64,000 bases of DNA. It comes from Bacteroidetes bacterium GWC2_46_850 (lineage in GTDB: Bacteria > Bacteroidota > Bacteroidia > Bacteroidales > Dysgonomonadaceae). The DNA lies in NCBI GenBank assembly GCA_001768325.1, contig MENQ01000023.1, positions 124,001 to 188,000 on the forward strand, read 5' to 3'. Position 1 is the stretch's first letter, and each line of letters opens with the position of its first letter. Both the position numbers and the translations under genes were made by a program. Positions 14,452 to 22,205 of the stretch are shown piece after piece. The notes under the pieces were generated by a model. That model was not told where the DNA came from. It did not search any database and was given only the letters and a program-made list of their open reading frames with translations.

Positions 14452-14687
14452 TATGCAAAAATAACTCTAGAGTGGAATGTTTGCGTGTAACCCTCTTTAT
14501 CCTTAGTGCATAGCTGAATTAGGAACGTTCCTAATTCATAATGTTCTGCCGCAAAGCTAAGAGCTTCATCAAAAGAATCGGAGGCAAATTTGACCTCTTC
14601 ATCCTTAATCACAATATTTTTATTTGGGTATAAATTAAAAAGTTTATCGTGATTATCGGTGAAATATTTGAAGTTCTTATCTGGCAT
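14451..14687 (-). CDS. Small partner of the retropepsin-like protease (DUF5678-like)
   Basis: 78 residues: FTDNHDKLFNLYPNKNIVIKD, a helix DSFDEALSFAAEHYELGTFL, and the ending TQTFHSRVIFA. I recall this pattern (helix, VIKD strand, GTFLIQ, SRVxF) as a small family that often sits directly upstream of SEC-C or retropepsin-like proteases; DUF5678 is my best name for it. It could be a substrate, regulator or antitoxin of the protease. Translational coupling to the protease through TAATG argues for fixed stoichiometry. Confidence 0.65.
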   Translation of the reverse strand: MPDKNFKYFTDNHDKLFNLYPNKNIVIKDEEVKFASDSFDEALSFAAEHYELGTFLIQLCTKDKEGYTQTFHSRVIFA

Positions 14688-14815
14688 ACTATATGAAATT
14701 ATTTAATACAAAAACGCATTAATGCTGCGAAGTTATAAACAAAAAGTCGATAAATGAATTTTTATAACATCATTTATGTATGTTCTATAACATACAATCA
14801 AAATGATATGTTTTT
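14688..14815 (-). promoter_or_regulatory. Upstream region of the protease pair with palindrome
   Basis: 128 bp without a gene. It holds the perfect inverted repeat GTATGTT-ctat-AACATAC (14776-14793), which looks like an operator. The AT content is high. I see no exact TAnnTTTG box in it, so the promoter is not located. Confidence 0.4.
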
Positions 14816-16177
14816 TTAAGAAAGTGTTTTTTTCGTTCCGGCTCCTGTATCCAAAGTCGTGAGTACTGTATTGCGGAAGCGCAACTCAACATCTGTGTAA
14901 CCATTGATGCGTAACATCATTTCCAGTGGATCCAGCAGGTTCTGCCGGTCTATCCAGGCATTGGCAATATTCACCAGGAAAGCCTCACGGATATTACTGC
15001 CTCCCTGGTTGCCGGCATAGGTGCCACCGGGCATACCGGCGCCCAGTACATTCGGATTGACAAGCAATGCAAAGAGGATCTCGCTGTTGGCCGCCGCACT
15101 GGTCACCAGCTTATCTCCTTCCTTGCTCTTGTTATCCAGCGGGGTGATCTTCCACTCTTCTTCCACTTTCCCGTTCAGATCATTGATTGAGTAATGGGTG
15201 AACAGCGGCTTTTCTGCATTTTCCGTTCCCAGGAGGTTACTTTCGATCTCATCCATGTACAGATCAATCGCGGCCGTACGATCTTTCGCATTTTCAAACT
15301 CCGCTTCAGGAAATTTCTTCTCCCAGAAAGAGTATGGGATCTGCACATGCCATTTCCACGTGGCCTGATTCTTATACACCTTTTTCAGGTACGACGGCAC
15401 TTCTTTGGCAATGTCAATCCATCCGGCCAGATATGCAGACAGCCATACCGGCTCGCTGTACGTGTCGCGGTTGCTCCAGCTGTCTCTCACAATCATCATG
15501 AAGCTTTCCTTTGTTTTGCCTTCAAACTTCATGATATCGTAATCCAGCTCAGGATCATATTCCATCAGCACAGGATAGGCATTGTAATCGCCTTTTGCCG
15601 GCGATTCAGGAAACTTCCCGCTCACGATGCATGTTTCCTTTCCCATTTTATCACGTTCACTCAGGCGCCAGAAGAAAGCATTTACAGGATTTAGACCCAC
15701 AATCTTATCACCGGTTTCATTCGGAATGAACTGGATGGCCGATGAACCAAACTTAAAGTAGTCACGGGCGGCTTTTTCCAGGTATCTCCTGGCTTTCCGG
15801 CTGAGAAGGAAATGTTGCAGCTCCGTGTCGCCATACGGAGCCAGCATCTCATTCCCGTCGGCATCATATCCCTCTATTTTGCATGCATAGATACCCTGGC
15901 CACAGGTAAAATTCCTGATAAACTTCAATCCGCTGTTCAACACACTGGTACTGGTTATAATGTCATTTGCCCACTGTGGAAAATCATTATTTTTTCCCCA
16001 CATCAGCATCTTGATGTTTGAAACAGAAAAGAAATCCTGATCAGGGCTTGTGTTCACCGTCTGATCTGCTTTTTTCTTCTGTTCTTTCAGAATACCGGGG
16101 GCTCCGGTGGTCTGCATGAATGCCGATGAGCAGGAGATGATGAGTGGCGTGCCGTTTTTGCTGTATAAAATATCCAT
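14816..16177 (-). CDS. Phage portal protein
   Basis: 453 residues. The order of features fits the portal family of Bacteroidales phages: WGKNNDFPQWANDIITSTSVLNSG near residue 60, a GSSAIQFIP segment near residue 145, DSWSNRDTY, a basic YKNQATWKWHVQIPYSFWEK region, then SEILFALLVNPNVLGAG and GSNIREAFLVNIANAWIDRQNLLDPLE, the last two typical of the clip and stem helices. Portals form the dodecameric ring through which DNA is packaged. It lies far downstream of the capsid and terminase genes, separated by RadC-like and HicAB cargo. Confidence 0.82.
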   Translation of the reverse strand: MDILYSKNGTPLIISCSSAFMQTTGAPGILKEQKKKADQTVNTSPDQDFFSVSNIKMLMWGKNNDFPQWANDIITSTSVLNSGLKFIRNFTCGQGIYACKIEGYDADGNEMLAPYGDTELQHFLLSRKARRYLEKAARDYFKFGSSAIQFIPNETGDKIVGLNPVNAFFWRLSERDKMGKETCIVSGKFPESPAKGDYNAYPVLMEYDPELDYDIMKFEGKTKESFMMIVRDSWSNRDTYSEPVWLSAYLAGWIDIAKEVPSYLKKVYKNQATWKWHVQIPYSFWEKKFPEAEFENAKDRTAAIDLYMDEIESNLLGTENAEKPLFTHYSINDLNGKVEEEWKITPLDNKSKEGDKLVTSAAANSEILFALLVNPNVLGAGMPGGTYAGNQGGSNIREAFLVNIANAWIDRQNLLDPLEMMLRINGYTDVELRFRNTVLTTLDTGAGTKKTLS

Positions 16178-16199
16178 ATAGCCTGTTATTTTCGAGTGT

Positions 16200-16484
16200 C
16201 TATAAAATTACTTCCATGCCGTTAAACTGTGTGATCAGATCGATCCCTACCGGGAAAACATGTCCTTCGGGACGACCGGCACAATCACACGGTTGAATGC
16301 CTCTCTGGCGTGCCTGCTGAACGTTGTACGGCAATCCTCTGACATAAGCCTGGGGAAAGAAATAGAGTTTTCCTGTTTTTGTCACGAACTTCACTGAAAA
16401 AATGTTTCGTTTTCCATTCTGAAAGAATCTGATATCCATTTCCTTCAGCATCATGTTACGACGTATCCGTGTAGGTTTTCCCAT
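16200..16484 (-). CDS. Small phage protein of unknown function
   Basis: 94 residues, basic N-terminus (GKPTRIRRNMMLKEMDIRF), a beta-like FSVKFVTKTGKLYFFPQAYVRG, a CDC pair near residue 70 and a C-terminal GIDLITQFNGMEVIL. No fold is recognised. It is separated by one base from the upstream structural gene and by 22 bp from the portal gene, so it is part of that operon and may be a connector or minor head protein. Confidence 0.55.
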   Translation of the reverse strand: MGKPTRIRRNMMLKEMDIRFFQNGKRNIFSVKFVTKTGKLYFFPQAYVRGLPYNVQQARQRGIQPCDCAGRPEGHVFPVGIDLITQFNGMEVIL

Positions 16485-16485
16485 T

Positions 16486-17565
16486 TTAATTAAATGTTAG
16501 ATCAAACGTACTATCAAATACGCCGGCAAGCGGACGTGTAACGTACCGGAATCGCTGGTACCTATCTTCTGCATATCGGTAGCTGAACTCAACCGATATC
16601 AGTTCGTCCCGTTTCTCTGAAATCTTAATTGAGTCGGTCTGAATAATTATTGGAACGAAAGTGTTATCTTCCCATATACCCACCCGCTGCGAAGTGAGGA
16701 AATCTTCAAGTACCGGCAGTTCATTCCGTTTCAACCAGCCAGTATCAACGGAGACTATTTTCTCAACTTGTGGCCTGAATTGCCTTCTAACCCCGGTGAT
16801 AGTGCCAATATTCCTGTCAAATTTTGTTTGAAAGTTACCAGCTTCCATGGCGTGAAAAGTTTCCTGTCCGTAAAAGCTGTTGATGAATCCGAATGTTTTC
16901 AAATGAGGGTACATACGTTCTGACATCACAAAACGGATCACCCTTGTAGAAGATTTGTAAATATTGTAATACACCAGGTCATTTTCATTGCATCCAATCC
17001 TGGAAGCTACAAGTGACGGAGATACATCGAAAGAAAATACTCCAACATATGAATACGTAGGCGTGGCGTAATTTGAGATCGTTATCCCTTTGTCACCCGT
17101 CGGTGATTTGTATACGGCATAGAGTGAGATGGATTCCGTACCAAAAAATGAGATGAATTCCTTTCTGCCAATACCTGTTCGTTTCTCGTTTGTCAGTGAA
17201 AGTGGCGTGATCACCATGTTGTCATGATTTACGGTTCCATTGGTATTTACGCTCGACACATAAAAATAACGGATTACTTCCACCGGCGCTGTATACCTCT
17301 GAGTCAGTTTAATTGTAAGACTCACATAAAAAACGCCAATAGATTTATTAATGTTACTCAGTTCCGGAATACTTGCAAGATTTAAAGCAACTTCGCCGAT
17401 GTTATATATGGTGACATAACCATGTTTGTTTGGATAATATCGCTCGTTTAATATCGAAGTGGATTCAAAGATTATCTCCATATCCACATAACCAGATACG
17501 GAACTCAATTCGATGTTTCCAAATTCAGAAGTCAGTGCATAATCTGGCAAACGGTCTATTACCAT
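16486..17565 (-). CDS. Phage virion protein of unknown function
   Basis: 359 residues, strongly beta-rich with many Y, F and T residues and no cysteine cluster beyond one CNEND. The C-terminal 90 residues (VDTGWLKRNELPVLEDFLTS, then SVEFSYRYAEDRYQRF) have the look of a tail baseplate or distal tail jelly-roll domain. It is the first gene behind the GTCC-type promoter at 17588-17622 and leads the portal operon. Its exact role in the virion is not recognisable. Confidence 0.55.
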   Translation of the reverse strand: MVIDRLPDYALTSEFGNIELSSVSGYVDMEIIFESTSILNERYYPNKHGYVTIYNIGEVALNLASIPELSNINKSIGVFYVSLTIKLTQRYTAPVEVIRYFYVSSVNTNGTVNHDNMVITPLSLTNEKRTGIGRKEFISFFGTESISLYAVYKSPTGDKGITISNYATPTYSYVGVFSFDVSPSLVASRIGCNENDLVYYNIYKSSTRVIRFVMSERMYPHLKTFGFINSFYGQETFHAMEAGNFQTKFDRNIGTITGVRRQFRPQVEKIVSVDTGWLKRNELPVLEDFLTSQRVGIWEDNTFVPIIIQTDSIKISEKRDELISVEFSYRYAEDRYQRFRYVTRPLAGVFDSTFDLTFN

Positions 17566-17587
17566 AGCTATTTATTTATTTACGCTA

Positions 17588-17622
17588 CAAAAATAAACCG
17601 ACCTGTATGGAAGGAAAAGGAC
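17588..17622 (-). promoter_or_regulatory. Phage lytic promoter P5 (GTCC element, 27 nt, TATTTTTG)
   Basis: GTCCTTTTCC starts at 17622 on the minus strand; TATTTTTG is at 17595-17588, 27 nt from G to T. GGTCGGT before the box matches promoter P4. It drives the portal operon. Confidence 0.72.
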
Positions 17623-17656
17623 AAAAAAAACGCCGTGAGCTAGAGGGCCCACGGCG
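17623..17656 (-). terminator. Intrinsic terminator after hicB, fused to promoter P5
   Basis: CGCCGTG/CACGGCG stem with a 12-base loop, followed by eight T on the minus strand that abut GTCC of promoter P5. Confidence 0.82.
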
Positions 17657-17671
17657 GTAAAAAATATTTTG

Positions 17672-18097
17672 CTAAACGAATTCTACTTGTGAGATTTCGG
17701 CTGCAAAATTATGCAATTCTTTTTCAATTTTGATGACTGTTTTTTTGCTTGGTTTTCTTCTTCCTGTTACGTAGTGACTCAATTGTCCCTGATTTACACC
17801 GGTCAACTTTTCGAGACCGGCTAATGAAATAATTTTTGAATAATATGAGAGGAACGATGCAAGATCATATTTGAAAGAAAATTCCACATTTTTTGGAAAT
17901 TCTTTTTTTACCTTAGCATAATATTCTTTCATCTCTTCAAAACTTTTTTCAAAATCTTCAATTGCTTCTTTTACACTGTTTCCATCGCCTAATATACCAA
18001 AAGGAAGAGAGTTTTCACTGCTTATAAAAGCAGTGTAGGTGTTGTCATTACCTTTTTCAACTGTTACTTCAATTTTGTAAATTTCATTTGCTTTCAT
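17672..18097 (-). CDS. hicB: HicB-family antitoxin
   Basis: 141 residues from the ATG at 18097; an in-frame ATG at 18127 adds ten charged residues and cannot be excluded. The N-terminal half is the degenerate RNase-H-like HicB fold (YKIEVTVEKGNDNTYTAFIS, then GDGNSVKEAIEDFEKSF). The C-terminal half is a Cro-like helix-turn-helix (GLEKLTGVNQGQLSHYVTGRRKPSKKTV) that would bind the operon promoter. It neutralises the toxin encoded just upstream and acts with it as autorepressor. The cassette sits between radC-like and virion genes and has its own promoter. Confidence 0.85.
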   Translation of the reverse strand: MKANEIYKIEVTVEKGNDNTYTAFISSENSLPFGILGDGNSVKEAIEDFEKSFEEMKEYYAKVKKEFPKNVEFSFKYDLASFLSYYSKIISLAGLEKLTGVNQGQLSHYVTGRRKPSKKTVIKIEKELHNFAAEISQVEFV

Positions 18098-18190
18098 AAT
18101 TTTTTCGTCCTTGCTTTTTCTGTTCATGTTGCCATTCCAATTATATAAATAGTGTGTATCGAGTGTGATAAGGAGGGTGTGATGTGGGGG

Positions 18191-18379
18191 TTATAATTTA
18201 ACCCCCGACTCACGCTCGATACTTCGGAGAGTACCTGATTTTACTTCTTGTGATTTGTGATGACCGAGTTGAAATTCCTTTCCGGTAATCGGACTAAACC
18301 ACATGGGATGATTTCCATTACTATCACAGCAATAACATCCCCTTTTTTTGAGCTTTCGCTCGACTTCTGAGTACTTCAT
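18191..18379 (-). CDS. hicA: HicA-family mRNA interferase toxin
   Basis: 62 residues, the usual size for HicA. The double-stranded-RNA-binding-like fold is indicated by KYSEVERKLKKRGC at the start, the candidate catalytic histidine in NGNHPMWF (H24), and the C-terminal GHHKSQEVKSGTLRSIERES, a close match to the HicA family ending. It would cleave mRNA when not held by HicB. Toxin-before-antitoxin order is normal for hicAB. The gap to hicB is 93 bp and has no other gene. A promoter and palindrome lie upstream at 18431-18485. Confidence 0.85.
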   Translation of the reverse strand: MKYSEVERKLKKRGCYCCDSNGNHPMWFSPITGKEFQLGHHKSQEVKSGTLRSIERESGVKL

Positions 18380-18430
18380 TTAAAATATTTTTAAAGTTCA
18401 TAATGTCAAAGAGCCCTTTTTAGAACACCA

Positions 18431-18462
18431 CAAAGATACGAAATATAATATCAATTACCAAA
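18431..18462 (-). promoter_or_regulatory. hicAB promoter (TTTG-N20-TATCTTTG)
   Basis: TTTG at 18462-18459 and TATCTTTG at 18438-18431 on the minus strand with a 20-base spacer, a full match to the Bacteroidota consensus. Independent expression from the prophage is therefore likely. Confidence 0.75.
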
Positions 18463-18467
18463 TAAAA

Positions 18468-18485
18468 GATATTAAATTTAATATC
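18468..18485. promoter_or_regulatory. Palindromic operator candidate for HicAB autoregulation
   Basis: Perfect 18-bp palindrome GATATTAAATTTAATATC, six bases upstream of the -33 element of the hicAB promoter. HicB proteins with a helix-turn-helix normally bind such sites. Confidence 0.6.
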
Positions 18486-18571
18486 ATCTATAAAATAAAA
18501 TGTATTTAATAATCTGATTCATCTCTCTTTCTCTGACAGAGAAAGGTTTTAAGGCGTTTCTTTGCTACTTT

Positions 18572-18636
18572 CTTCGTCGCCATAACAAGAAAGTAGCGCC
18601 GAAGAGTACGAGTCATTTTATAATCTCCGTACTCTT
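18572..18636 (-). repeat. Two adjacent hairpins between radC-like gene and hicAB
   Basis: GCTACTTTCTT/AAGAAAGTAGC (11 bp, about 18572-18606) and AAGAGTACG/CGTACTCTT (about 18610-18636) lie back to back after the radC-like stop. Neither is followed by a long T-tract, so they may be RNA 3'-end stabilisers or weak terminators. Confidence 0.5.
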
Positions 18637-18644
18637 CTGGCAGT

Positions 18645-19136
18645 CTAAATCACCCCATCATCCGCAAGGCTGTAATATTCCTGATCTGTGATGATCATGC
18701 TATCCAATAGGGCGATATCTATCCACTGCAGAGCCTCTTTTAATTTCTTGGATATTTGTTTATCCTGCGGACTTGGTAAAGTGTTTCCCGATGGGTGATT
18801 GTGTGCCATGATCACACCACATGAAAGGCTGTCAATTGCATATTTGCAAATGATTTTCACGTCTACCACCGTACCGGAAACACCACCCTGTGAGATTTTT
18901 GCAAATCCAATCGTATGATTTGACCGGTTTAATAGCAGAATGAAAACACTTTCAAAAATGTGGATATCGTCATTATAAAATTGCCGGATATATTCATGAG
19001 CATCCCGGCTACTTGTAATTTTCATTTTTTTAAATTCGCTCACTTTTGCCGATAAACTGTATTCAACGGCTTTTTTAGTACTCTTCAGTTCTTTTGGAAG
19101 TTGGTCACCTGCATTGCTCTTTGAAATAGATTTCAT
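18645..19136 (-). CDS. radC: RadC-family JAB/MPN protein
   Basis: 163 residues, corresponding to the C-terminal JAB domain of RadC without the N-terminal helix-hairpin-helix part. The metal motif is visible: VMAHNHPSGNTLPSPQD gives H-x-H, then S and D. The family ending (ALLDSMIITDQEYYSLADDG) follows. Truncated RadC proteins of this kind are common on prophages and integrative elements; their biochemical role is unsettled. It has its own promoter (19221-19251) and a hairpin in the leader. Confidence 0.82.
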   Translation of the reverse strand: MKSISKSNAGDQLPKELKSTKKAVEYSLSAKVSEFKKMKITSSRDAHEYIRQFYNDDIHIFESVFILLLNRSNHTIGFAKISQGGVSGTVVDVKIICKYAIDSLSCGVIMAHNHPSGNTLPSPQDKQISKKLKEALQWIDIALLDSMIITDQEYYSLADDGVI

Positions 19137-19178
19137 ACCTTTGAAATGTTTTAAGTTTGTAAAAATTTAGAATGCTTT

Positions 19179-19213
19179 AAAGGCGGTGCGGTCTCCAAAC
19201 TTGTACCGCCTTT
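19179..19213 (-). repeat. Hairpin in the radC-like leader
   Basis: AAAGGCGGT/ACCGCCTTT, a 9-bp stem with a 17-base loop, just downstream of the predicted start site of the radC-like transcript. It could protect the 5' end or control translation. No T-tract follows. Confidence 0.5.
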
Positions 19214-19220
19214 ACTTTAT

Positions 19221-19251
19221 CAAATATACAAAATATTAACCATCTGTGCAA
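19221..19251 (-). promoter_or_regulatory. Promoter of the radC-like gene (TTG-N20-TATATTTG)
   Basis: TTG at 19251-19249 and TATATTTG at 19228-19221 on the minus strand, 20 bases apart. Confidence 0.65.
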
Positions 19252-19625
19252 TAGGTAGATACATGTTAATTTGTCGACAAGTAACGACCTAAAGAAATAT
19301 ATCACCCTATTACTTCATTTAATAATGTCTAAGGAACAAAGATTTTATTTGATTCAAAAAGTAGAAAATTTCCAAAAAAACCGTTTGGGTCGGGTTTATT
19401 AGCTTCATAAAATAGGCGTTATGTTAAATAAACATAAATATTTCGTATTTTGTTAATTTTCTGATGTGTTAGAGTGGATTTTTAAGGCGAAATCATCGCC
19501 TTAAATCGCCGACATGGCTAACGCGCCCTATCGGTCAAAGCCCGAAAAAAAGCATTTTTTCGTTGAAATATGAAAATACGTTAACATTTTAACTTTTGGA
19601 AGTCCTATACTATGGAAGGAAGTCC
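19252..19625. other. AT-rich gap after the terminase gene
   Basis: No gene is visible. It holds a perfect 9-bp hairpin TTAAGGCGA/TCGCCTTAA at 19482-19504 and two direct copies of GGAAGTCCT (19598-19606 and 19618-19626), the second overlapping the terminase stop codon. A packaging site near the terminase gene is conceivable but not shown. Confidence 0.4.
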
Positions 19626-21350
19626 TCAGATGCGAGGAGCAATGAAAGACCGGTTTTGGCGTAGCGCATAGCCATACTTTGTCCACACACGTTTGTCCAC
19701 GGCATCACCGAAGTGGGTAGCCTCTTCCGGCAAAACAGATTCGCGTGCTTCGCTTTTCTTGTCTTTCTCAAATAGTCCGTTGGGCTTTTGGAAAACAGAT
19801 GTGTTATTCATTGAGATTAGCGTATACTTGCACCGGGTACCGTTGAATCGTTTCTTAGGTAAAAATGGATTTGTTTCAGCCAGTATTGATTGCCAAAGCA
19901 AATATTTTTCATTGTGTGGTGGTTCCTTTCCCGGATGTTTTCTCTGTGTTACTTTCCATTTATTCCGCTCGAGTCTGGCAATGGCAAGCTGATTGTATGT
20001 CTTACGTGAACTGGCCAGGCGTATATCACCATAGGTGTCCACTGTATAGATTACTTCTTTCTTCTTATGATGGCGATAGTAATGGCAGAACATATCTATC
20101 AGGGTATTGATCATTGTGTCGGTATGTTCCTGGGGTTTCACATAGAATTCGTTGATATTGTTATCAGTCTTCTGGATCAGGCCGGACACAAAATCATACA
20201 TGCGTTCCTGGGCAACCTCGATCAATGCAATCTTGCTGCCCCAGTCTGGCGTTATCTCAATGGGTTGGTTTGGATCACAATCGGCATCAAACAGAGAATG
20301 CCGGTTCTCGAGTTTGGTCCAGTCAAACTCCGTGTCATCGGCCAGGCCACGGATGTAATTATCATTGTCGGCCTTATAATATATATGCCGGTCATCTAAA
20401 TTGTAATAACAGTCTGTAACCTTATCAATATAGTAGTTCAGTATCTCAATCATGAATGTCATCAGATCCATGGTCTGGTACATTTTTACAATGTACGAAA
20501 ATCCGATGTTGATGATGTTGTCAAATGCATTGGAAAGCATGAAGAGTATTCCATCCTTAGATACAAAAGGAGTGATCTGTTTCTTTAAACGGTTCACTTC
20601 TTTCCATATTTCCACGGCAATAGCTGTTTCACCATCCAGCTTTGCACGGATCAGATCCAATTGAAGCTTAACAATCTGATTCCAAATTTTGAATAATTGG
20701 ATCCCGGCTTCATCTTCATAATACTTGGCAGGCTCTGTGAGCCATTTATGTTCCGGTAAGTATCCCATGGATGAAGTAAAAGTGCTACCGTGATGTTTAA
20801 ACACTGGCTTAACAGACAAGTCTCCAAAATGCTCAAGGTTTCCCCTATTTGTGGCTGCCGACTCCTGGTCGAACTTCAACTTGTCAATTGTCAGCGCTTC
20901 ATCGGTAATGTTATAATCCACATTCGGACCACGACCACTTGTTTTTTGTGAGATGAGATAAAGAGCGTGCCCGTTGCTGAATGTGATCATATTGTCGTAA
21001 CTCATGATCTTCTCATAAGGCAATAAGAAATGATCAGGCGGTTTTTGACAGACAACGTAATCTCCTGTCTTTGTTTTCTGGTCGTACTTCTTGTAGCCAA
21101 GCTGTTCAAGCAGTTTAAAGGTCGATGGCAACGTTTTGGTGAGTGCCTGGCCAATGGTGTCCTGCGTGATTGAAGTGATTCCACGTGGCAGCAAACGGAC
21201 GTTCTCGTCCACTTCAGCTCCCACGATGTATGATTTACCGGTAGCACGACCGGCAATAAGGTATTTTAATTTGGCGGAAAGTAACTGATATTTGACCTGA
21301 AAAGAGTTCAGGGATAAAGTTTCCTCCCAAACATCTTCTTTATACATCAT
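19626..21350 (-). CDS. terL: Phage terminase large subunit
   Basis: 574 residues. The ATPase P-loop is YLIAGRATGKS (residues 34-40 for GRATGKS), the Walker B region is NVDYNITDEAL near residue 150, and the C-terminal half has acidic clusters typical of the RNase-H-like nuclease (ITPDWGSKIALIEV, YTVDTYGDIRLA). The enzyme cuts concatemeric DNA and pumps it into the prohead. The start overlaps the small-subunit candidate by 4 bp, so the two are coupled. Confidence 0.88.
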   Translation of the reverse strand: MMYKEDVWEETLSLNSFQVKYQLLSAKLKYLIAGRATGKSYIVGAEVDENVRLLPRGITSITQDTIGQALTKTLPSTFKLLEQLGYKKYDQKTKTGDYVVCQKPPDHFLLPYEKIMSYDNMITFSNGHALYLISQKTSGRGPNVDYNITDEALTIDKLKFDQESAATNRGNLEHFGDLSVKPVFKHHGSTFTSSMGYLPEHKWLTEPAKYYEDEAGIQLFKIWNQIVKLQLDLIRAKLDGETAIAVEIWKEVNRLKKQITPFVSKDGILFMLSNAFDNIINIGFSYIVKMYQTMDLMTFMIEILNYYIDKVTDCYYNLDDRHIYYKADNDNYIRGLADDTEFDWTKLENRHSLFDADCDPNQPIEITPDWGSKIALIEVAQERMYDFVSGLIQKTDNNINEFYVKPQEHTDTMINTLIDMFCHYYRHHKKKEVIYTVDTYGDIRLASSRKTYNQLAIARLERNKWKVTQRKHPGKEPPHNEKYLLWQSILAETNPFLPKKRFNGTRCKYTLISMNNTSVFQKPNGLFEKDKKSEARESVLPEEATHFGDAVDKRVWTKYGYALRQNRSFIAPRI

Positions 21351-21934
21351 GAGTCGAGCATTTTGGTAATTTCGTCATCAGTGTAATCGGGCGTGTCCAG
21401 GACCTCTATCACAGTTTGAATGTCATCTCTGTTCAATCCTCTCAGTTTTTCAAGGGGGATATTGATTGTCTTCTGGTTATTATTAAGCTGAATGTAAAAA
21501 ACATTTTTCTCCATGCGCCGGGGATCTTCCTCTCCGATTGTTTTTTCCCCGATCACTTCCCGGAGAGCTTTATGAGCGGCGATACGTTCTTTTTGTTTAT
21601 TCAGATTCTTGCAAGTCCTGATTGTATCCACCAGGTCTTTTATCTGCCATTGCTGCCAGTAGTCCCAGTCAAAGGTGTGTTTCGATTTAAAGAGTTCCTG
21701 AGCGAGTTTTATGTCTTTCCGGGCGGTGGTAGGGCTTATGTTGTATTTTGCCAACAGACGCGGAATAACTGCACTGGGATGATACGTATCCAGCATTTTG
21801 GCGGCAGATACAACCCGATTGAACTGATCAATGAGATTGCTCGGTAATGGAGAATTATCCGGGTCAAGAATGTGGGCCAGGATAATATCATGCTGCTGCA
21901 GCTCGAGTGCCGCTTTTGGGGTTGTCTTATTCAT
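21347..21934 (-). CDS. Phage terminase small subunit candidate
   Basis: 195 residues. The N-terminal half has a helix-turn-helix-like segment (AVIPRLLAKYNISPTTARKDIKLAQELF), followed by a tryptophan-rich linker (FDWDYWQQWQIKDLV) and a coiled helix with KQKERIAAHKALREV. The acidic tail (TPDYTDDEITKMLDS) could contact the large subunit. DNA recognition plus position directly before terL makes the small subunit role likely. It overlaps the upstream gene by 8 bp. Confidence 0.7.
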   Translation of the reverse strand: MNKTTPKAALELQQHDIILAHILDPDNSPLPSNLIDQFNRVVSAAKMLDTYHPSAVIPRLLAKYNISPTTARKDIKLAQELFKSKHTFDWDYWQQWQIKDLVDTIRTCKNLNKQKERIAAHKALREVIGEKTIGEEDPRRMEKNVFYIQLNNNQKTINIPLEKLRGLNRDDIQTVIEVLDTPDYTDDEITKMLDS

Positions 21935-22205
21935 TGAGTGATGAATGAAAGATTTGTAATAATCTAATCAGTTGCTCCTGCGCTGGATTGCTACCATTCA
22001 GGGCTGCTTTGATTATTTGTTCCCTGATTTCATTCTCATGCCGGATTATACCTTTGTAAAAAGCAGTCCTCGCGAGTGATTTCTGATAGATCTCTTCAAT
22101 AAATTCATCTTCATCAACCTCCAGGTTGATAGCAATCAAATGAGGCTGAAAAAGCCTGTAAGACATCTCTTCGATTGTTTTAAGTTGTTCCTCTGAGAAA
22201 TGCAT
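21927..22205 (-). CDS. Small helical phage protein of unknown function
   Basis: 92 residues from the ATG at 22205; a start at 22289 would overlap the PLD-like gene by about 110 bp and is less likely. Entirely helical by appearance (FSEEQLKTIEEMSYRLFQPH; EDEFIEEIYQKSLARTAFYK; PAQEQLIRLLQIFHSS). It sits between the PLD-like gene and the terminase small subunit candidate and overlaps both, so it belongs to the packaging operon. Confidence 0.6.
   Translation of the reverse strand: MHFSEEQLKTIEEMSYRLFQPHLIAINLEVDEDEFIEEIYQKSLARTAFYKGIIRHENEIREQIIKAALNGSNPAQEQLIRLLQIFHSSLNE

Noticed and set aside
18532-18642. 36-residue basic reading frame (MTRTLRRYFLV...) on the minus strand
   Set aside because: It is made of the two hairpins after the radC-like gene, so its coding look is probably a side effect of the repeats.
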